From JAPOPJ01 sp964538885 (GTDB lineage Archaea; Thermoproteota; Nitrososphaeria; Nitrososphaerales; Nitrosopumilaceae): a stretch of 7,889 nucleotides of DNA. The position numbers were made by a program, and so were the translations under genes. The DNA lies in NCBI GenBank assembly GCA_964538885.1, contig CAZIHR010000021.1, positions 1 to 7,889 of the forward strand, written 5' to 3'. A model generated the notes under the pieces. That model saw only the letters and a list, made by a program, of their open reading frames with translations. It had not been told where the DNA came from and searched no databases. Shown in pieces: positions 4,945 through 7,889 of the stretch (position 1 is the first letter of the stretch; the number at the start of each line of letters is the position of its first letter).

Positions 4945-6291
4945 TGGTTCAGGGTGGATGGTGACAACCGAGTTTTTGATCTGGGCTCTTATGTCGTGTT
5001 CAATCTCTGAGATCATATCATGAATATCTTCTATCAGGGTATACTTTTCAAAGGAACAGTCAATGTCAATCTTTAAAACTCCACCAAAATTTAACGACAC
5101 TATACGCCCAATTTTTTTTATGTTGTGATATTGTTCTAGTATTGATTTGATCTCTTCTGTAGAGTTTTTGTCTTCGGATTGGAAATTTTTTGGCAGGGTA
5201 GTAAATGGTTCTAAATGAACTGTAACGTGTTCTACATCTTTGATGATATGTTGAATTCGCTGTTCTACGGTCTCTGATATCTTGTGTGCAGATGCCAAAT
5301 TGATTCCACTGTCCACCATAACATGTAGATTTGCATATGTTCTTCCTTCGATTCTATGGGTGCTTACATTGTGAACGTTTCTAACTCCTGATACATTTTT
5401 TGCAATATTGTATACTTTAGAGTCTACTGGAACATCTTTCCAACTTGGCTCAAAATGTACTGTAATTGCAGCATTTGGAATCTTTTTTTTGATGTTACTT
5501 TCAACTGTGCTGCTTATCTTGTGTGCATCATCAAAGCTTGCATCACCTCTCAAGGATATGGTGACATCGGCAAATACGGTATCGCCGGATCTTCTCATCA
5601 GTATAGGACCAACACCGATAACTCCTTTGGTCTTGCTGACAATCTCCCTAACACTGATTACCAATTCAGGTGAAATTATATCAGTTAGATCCTGTGCAGT
5701 TCTGTAGATCAGCTTGATGCTCAATCCTGCAAGTAAGACTCCCAGAATTAGTGCTGCAATGAAATCTCCACTATAAAAGCCATATGTGACAAATACAATT
5801 CCTGTTATTGCAACAATTGTGGAGCCAAGATCCATCAATGTATGATAAAAGTCGGCTCTGAGTGTGGTGCCGCCAATCTTTTTGATTGACTTTTTTAGGA
5901 GAACTATTCTGAAACAGTCAACACCGATTGCATATATTCCACCTGCTATTGCAAAAATTCCCGGTATTATATCTGGTGGGGGACTCTGCAATCTATTTAA
6001 TGACTCGTAAATAAAAAATACTGCAATCAGAAATATTGCGATTCCACCAATCAGCCCACCTAGTGACTCTATCTTGCCGTGACCATACGTGTGCTCTGCA
6101 TCAGGTGGCTTTATTGCAAAACGTGCAGCTAGAAGCAAGATGGCAGTCACCACACTATCTAGTAATGCATGTATGCTGTCTGTGAGCAGTGCTAGGCTGT
6201 TTGCAACTAAACCAAAACTCAACTCTACCAAAAATGCTGAAAATATAGCAACAAGTGACAACTGTAAGACTCGGGTTCTGTGCAGTTTCAT
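4939..6291 (-). CDS. CDF-family metal efflux transporter, three cytosolic repeats
   Basis: This 450-aa cation diffusion facilitator is a proton-coupled exporter of Zn or related ions. Six membrane helices occupy about residues 9-195. The transport site is visible as H41xxxD45 in TM2 (DSIHALLDS) and H150xxxD154 in TM5 (DFYHTLMD). This HD/HD set is usual for zinc carriers rather than the DD/DD set of manganese carriers. The conserved HTYGHGKIE loop follows TM2 (67-75). The cytosolic part is unusually long, with three ferredoxin-like units at about 211-283, 290-363 and 377-450. Each ends in a [TV][VI]H-x-EP motif (ITVHFEPS, VTVHLEPF, VTIHPEPS). Most family members have one such dimerisation domain. 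Start ATG 6291 has a TATA-like element 26 nt upstream. The gene is convergent with ZIP, with a 6-bp overlap. Confidence 0.92.
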   Translation of the reverse strand: MKLHRTRVLQLSLVAIFSAFLVELSFGLVANSLALLTDSIHALLDSVVTAILLLAARFAIKPPDAEHTYGHGKIESLGGLIGGIAIFLIAVFFIYESLNRLQSPPPDIIPGIFAIAGGIYAIGVDCFRIVLLKKSIKKIGGTTLRADFYHTLMDLGSTIVAITGIVFVTYGFYSGDFIAALILGVLLAGLSIKLIYRTAQDLTDIISPELVISVREIVSKTKGVIGVGPILMRRSGDTVFADVTISLRGDASFDDAHKISSTVESNIKKKIPNAAITVHFEPSWKDVPVDSKVYNIAKNVSGVRNVHNVSTHRIEGRTYANLHVMVDSGINLASAHKISETVEQRIQHIIKDVEHVTVHLEPFTTLPKNFQSEDKNSTEEIKSILEQYHNIKKIGRIVSLNFGGVLKIDIDCSFEKYTLIEDIHDMISEIEHDIRAQIKNSVVTIHPEPS

Positions 6292-6312
6292 TACATGTGG
6301 TGCGTTTTTGAT

Positions 6313-6321
6313 CTATTTACA
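6313..6321 (-). promoter_or_regulatory. TATA box of the CDF gene
   Basis: TGTAAATAG on the minus strand is centred 26 nt upstream of ATG 6291, giving a leaderless transcript. No dyad like that of the oxidase operon lies nearby, so the importer and exporter appear to be under separate control. Confidence 0.5.
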
Positions 6322-6440
6322 ATCATTCCCAACTGGTATTTTGCAGTGATTTGGCATTTACTACAAAAATTGCCATTATACCACCAAGCAAAATGGGTAT
6401 AAACAAGGCATGTTGTAGTCAATTTTTCTTTCATTGAATA

Positions 6441-6449
6441 CATAAATAC
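6441..6449 (+). promoter_or_regulatory. TATA box of the CFI-box surface protein gene
   Basis: CATAAATAC is centred about 23 nt upstream of ATG 6468. This supports that start over the second ATG at 6474 and implies little or no leader. Confidence 0.5.
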
Positions 6450-6467
6450 TCTTTGCATGATTGAAAA

Positions 6468-7487
6468 ATGAAAATGAGGTTTAGGGGGGCCCTAGCTGTG
6501 TCACTGCTGTCAATCTCAATCATATCTTATGGCTTTACTGATATGGTATTTGGAGATGAACATAATATTCCTCCCTTATTGGCATCAGTAGATATGTCAT
6601 CGTATAATTATGGTAGTATGGTCAATGTAACTGGCAGTATAAAGGACTATGATCCTGTTGATGATGCCAACAAGGCCATAACTGTTGTTATAAAGTCACC
6701 TGACGGTAATAGGGTAGGTATCGCACAATTGAATCCTGAATCTGATGGTACATTCTCTCATTCCTTTACTGCGGGAGGCCCACTTTGGAGGGTCAACGGT
6801 GACTATACAGTTGAATTGCGTTTTGATTCGTTACTTGTCGAAGCTATAGTGGCGTATGACGGCCATGAGCCTGCTCCGCCGCCTGTAACTTGTGGCCCCA
6901 ATCAGGAGCTGCGTGATGGTGTGTGTATGGATGTTCCGCCGCCTGTTCCACCGCCTATAACTTGTGGCCCCAATCAGGAGCTGCATGATGGTGTGTGTAT
7001 GGATGTTCCGCCGCCTATAACTTGCGGCCAAGGAACAGAACTGGTAGATGGTACTTGTGTGCCCATCACTACACCAGATGAAGACACATCAGATGGAGGA
7101 GGTTGCCTCATTGCTACTGCGGCATTTGGTTCTGAGCTTGCTTCACAGGTACAATTACTAAGAGAAGTACGTGACAATACTGTGATGAGCACATCATCTG
7201 GCTCTGCATTTATGAGTGGATTCAACCAGGTATATTACATGTTCTCGCCTGCCGTTGCAGATATGGAACGTGAAAATCAGATATTCCGGGATTTGGTGCG
7301 TATATTTATCACACCGATGCTTTCCACTCTATCTATAATGACTCTTGCAGATTCAGGCTCTGAAGTACAAGTGTTGGGACTGGGAATCTCAGTATTGTTG
7401 CTTAATTTGATGATGTACGTTGTAGCTCCAACATTGATTGGATTCAAGGTGCACAGCTATCTTAAATCAAGTTTATCTTTTAAATAA
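6468..7487 (+). CDS. Exported protein with Cys repeats and CFI-box C-terminus
   Basis: This 339-aa cell-envelope protein has an N-terminal signal sequence (about 1-29, basic MKMRFR then hydrophobic). A beta-sandwich domain follows (about 35-130; SYNYGSMVNVTGSIKD...ITVVIKSPDG...GDYTVELRFD), of a kind common in thaumarchaeal surface proteins. Three proline-spaced disulfide repeats occupy about 136-200, of the form TCGPNQEL-x-DGVCMDVPPP, two cysteines each. The GGGCLIATAAFGSELASQV segment (210-228) begins a CFI-box C-terminal domain that continues through REVRDN to about residue 278. One or two hydrophobic segments follow (about 280-293 and 301-325), then a basic tail (HSYLKSSLSFK). CFI-box domains cap many secreted archaeal proteins and probably anchor or sort them; the mechanism is not established. 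It has its own promoter and no visible operon link to the metal genes. Confidence 0.85.
   Translation: MKMRFRGALAVSLLSISIISYGFTDMVFGDEHNIPPLLASVDMSSYNYGSMVNVTGSIKDYDPVDDANKAITVVIKSPDGNRVGIAQLNPESDGTFSHSFTAGGPLWRVNGDYTVELRFDSLLVEAIVAYDGHEPAPPPVTCGPNQELRDGVCMDVPPPVPPPITCGPNQELHDGVCMDVPPPITCGQGTELVDGTCVPITTPDEDTSDGGGCLIATAAFGSELASQVQLLREVRDNTVMSTSSGSAFMSGFNQVYYMFSPAVADMERENQIFRDLVRIFITPMLSTLSIMTLADSGSEVQVLGLGISVLLLNLMMYVVAPTLIGFKVHSYLKSSLSFK
6881..7067 (+). repeat. Three in-frame tandem repeats in the CFI-box gene
   Basis: Unit 1 is 6881-6940 and unit 2 is 6953-7012, separated by a 12-bp proline-codon linker. They are 60 bp each and differ at two positions (58/60 identical). Unit 3 (7013-7067) is clearly diverged but keeps the C-x8/9-DG-x-C layout. 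Near identity at silent sites of units 1 and 2 indicates a recent duplication or ongoing gene conversion. Confidence 0.85.
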
Positions 7488-7490
7488 ATT

Positions 7491-7555
7491 GTAACTGATC
7501 AGGTCGCGCCTAAAATTTAGCACCCATGTTAACCATCCCGCCGTTTTATTGTAAT
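7491..7555 (-). repeat. MITE-like 65-bp derivative of the IS at 145-1433
   Basis: Read on the minus strand, 7555-7525 aligns to 145-176 (about 27/32, one 1-bp gap; shared CGGCGGG and TGGTTA-CATG). Bases 7522-7491 align to 1402-1433 (29/32; shared TGCTAAATTTTAGGC). Only 2 bp separate the two parts here, whereas 1225 bp with the transposase separate them in the full copy. This is what an internally deleted, non-autonomous copy looks like. TTACAAT occurs as a direct repeat at both edges and could be a target duplication, but part of it is shared with the full copy, so this is uncertain. It starts 3 bp after the stop codon of the CFI-box gene. Confidence 0.7.
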
Positions 7556-7648
7556 CTGTCGTGATTCGCTTTCGTTCCATGCCTAGTACACATTGATAAG
7601 ATTTATAGCTGATACTATAACATGAAATGCGCAGGCAAACATATTGGT
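7556..7648. other. Intergenic stretch beside the IS110 fragment
   Basis: This lies between the MITE-like relic and the stop codon of the IS110 transposase fragment. It probably includes the downstream end of the IS110 element, but IS110 elements lack clear terminal inverted repeats, so no boundary can be drawn. A 22-codon plus-strand frame from ATG 7622 runs into the transposase fragment and is not credible. Confidence 0.35.
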
Positions 7649-7889
7649 CTAACCGGCACGTTTCATGGTGCGGAGCTTCTTTTGGTATAGTTTATCATTA
7701 CGGGATTGATATGGCAATCTAGTGTGCAGCATGTGCCACATTATGGTCACCATCTTGTTGGCCACCACAACAATGGCCAAGGCGTGCTTGTCTGCATGTC
7801 TTTTTCTGGCAGATTCGTAGATTGCTTTCATCTTGGGATCATACTGCATTGCAATGTTTGCCACCTCACACATGATTTAATTGACAATC
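7649..7889 (-). pseudogene. IS110-family transposase, C-terminal fragment
   Basis: The visible minus-strand frame encodes the C-terminal end of an IS110-type transposase: VANIAMQYDPKMKAIYESAR, then KRHADKHALAIVVVANKM, then a TIMWHML and PYQSRNDKLY tail. This matches the end of the Transposase_20 domain. The frame extends to the window edge but contains a TAA at 7877-7879 (reading VN-stop-IMCEVAN), where the family usually has an N-Y-L/I type sequence, suggesting a Tyr-to-stop mutation. The N-terminal RuvC-like DEDD domain would lie to the right of the window. It is either a dead element or a truncated relic; only about 80 codons are visible. Confidence 0.75.

Larger units (their letters stand above)
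6292..6467. other. Divergent intergenic region between CDF and CFI-box genes
   Basis: The region holds the two divergent promoters. It may also hold a 27-codon minus-strand frame (6406 down to 6323, TTG start) encoding a hydrophobic peptide, FIPILLGGIMAIFVV followed by a short polar tail. Its stop falls 2 bp before the TATA box of the CDF gene. No ATG, Shine-Dalgarno or clear TATA box supports the peptide, so it is not called as a gene. No copy of the 2676-2710 operator motif is present. Confidence 0.4.

Noticed and set aside
7622..7690. 22-codon plus-strand frame after a TATA-like sequence
   Set aside because: It overlaps the IS110 transposase coding region in antisense, is very short, and has no recognisable features.
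1..7889. CRISPR array
   Set aside because: No regularly spaced identical repeats. The only tandem repeats are the three coding units at 6881-7067.

Overview
The window looks like part of an ammonia-oxidising archaeon (Thaumarchaeota/Nitrososphaerota, Nitrosopumilus-like). This is inferred from gene content and signals; no marker rRNA is present. The supporting signs are an AT-rich base composition, archaeal TATA boxes 23-28 nt upstream of start codons with almost no leader, a CFI-box-type surface protein, a periplasmic two-domain multicopper oxidase, and compact gene packing in which convergent genes overlap at their stop codons.

Layout. At 1-20 there is a very strong Shine-Dalgarno sequence on the minus strand, probably for a gene starting just left of the window. 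Positions 145-1433 hold a decayed insertion sequence. Its DDE transposase (IS4/ISH3-like) can be read only by switching frames several times, but all three acidic catalytic residues are still visible. Positions 1434-1807 are mostly empty, apart from a possible 47-aa cysteine-rich protein on the minus strand. A small winged-helix protein (1808-2119, +) converges with a two-TM exported-domain protein (2116-2610, -). A divergent promoter region follows, with two tandem palindromes abutting the TATA box of the next operon.

The core of the window is a metal-handling block. It consists of a secreted two-domain multicopper oxidase (2743-3762, +), a ZIP-family metal permease with an added extracytoplasmic domain (3766-4944, +; same frame, separated from the oxidase by one stop codon and one codon), and a convergent CDF-family metal efflux pump (4939-6291, -) with three cytosolic repeats. 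The likely logic is operator-controlled oxidase plus importer, opposed by a separately transcribed exporter whose 3' end overlaps the importer's. A surface protein with proline/cysteine repeats and a CFI-box C-terminus follows (6468-7487, +). The right edge carries the tail of an IS110-family transposase (minus strand, at least one nonsense codon).

The most unexpected structure is that the 65-bp stretch 7491-7555, read on the minus strand, aligns to both ends of the decayed IS at 145-1433 joined together (145-176 and 1402-1433). It looks like a MITE-like internal-deletion derivative sitting just after the stop codon of the CFI-box gene. The best candidate for an undescribed functional system is the operator-controlled oxidase-ZIP pair.
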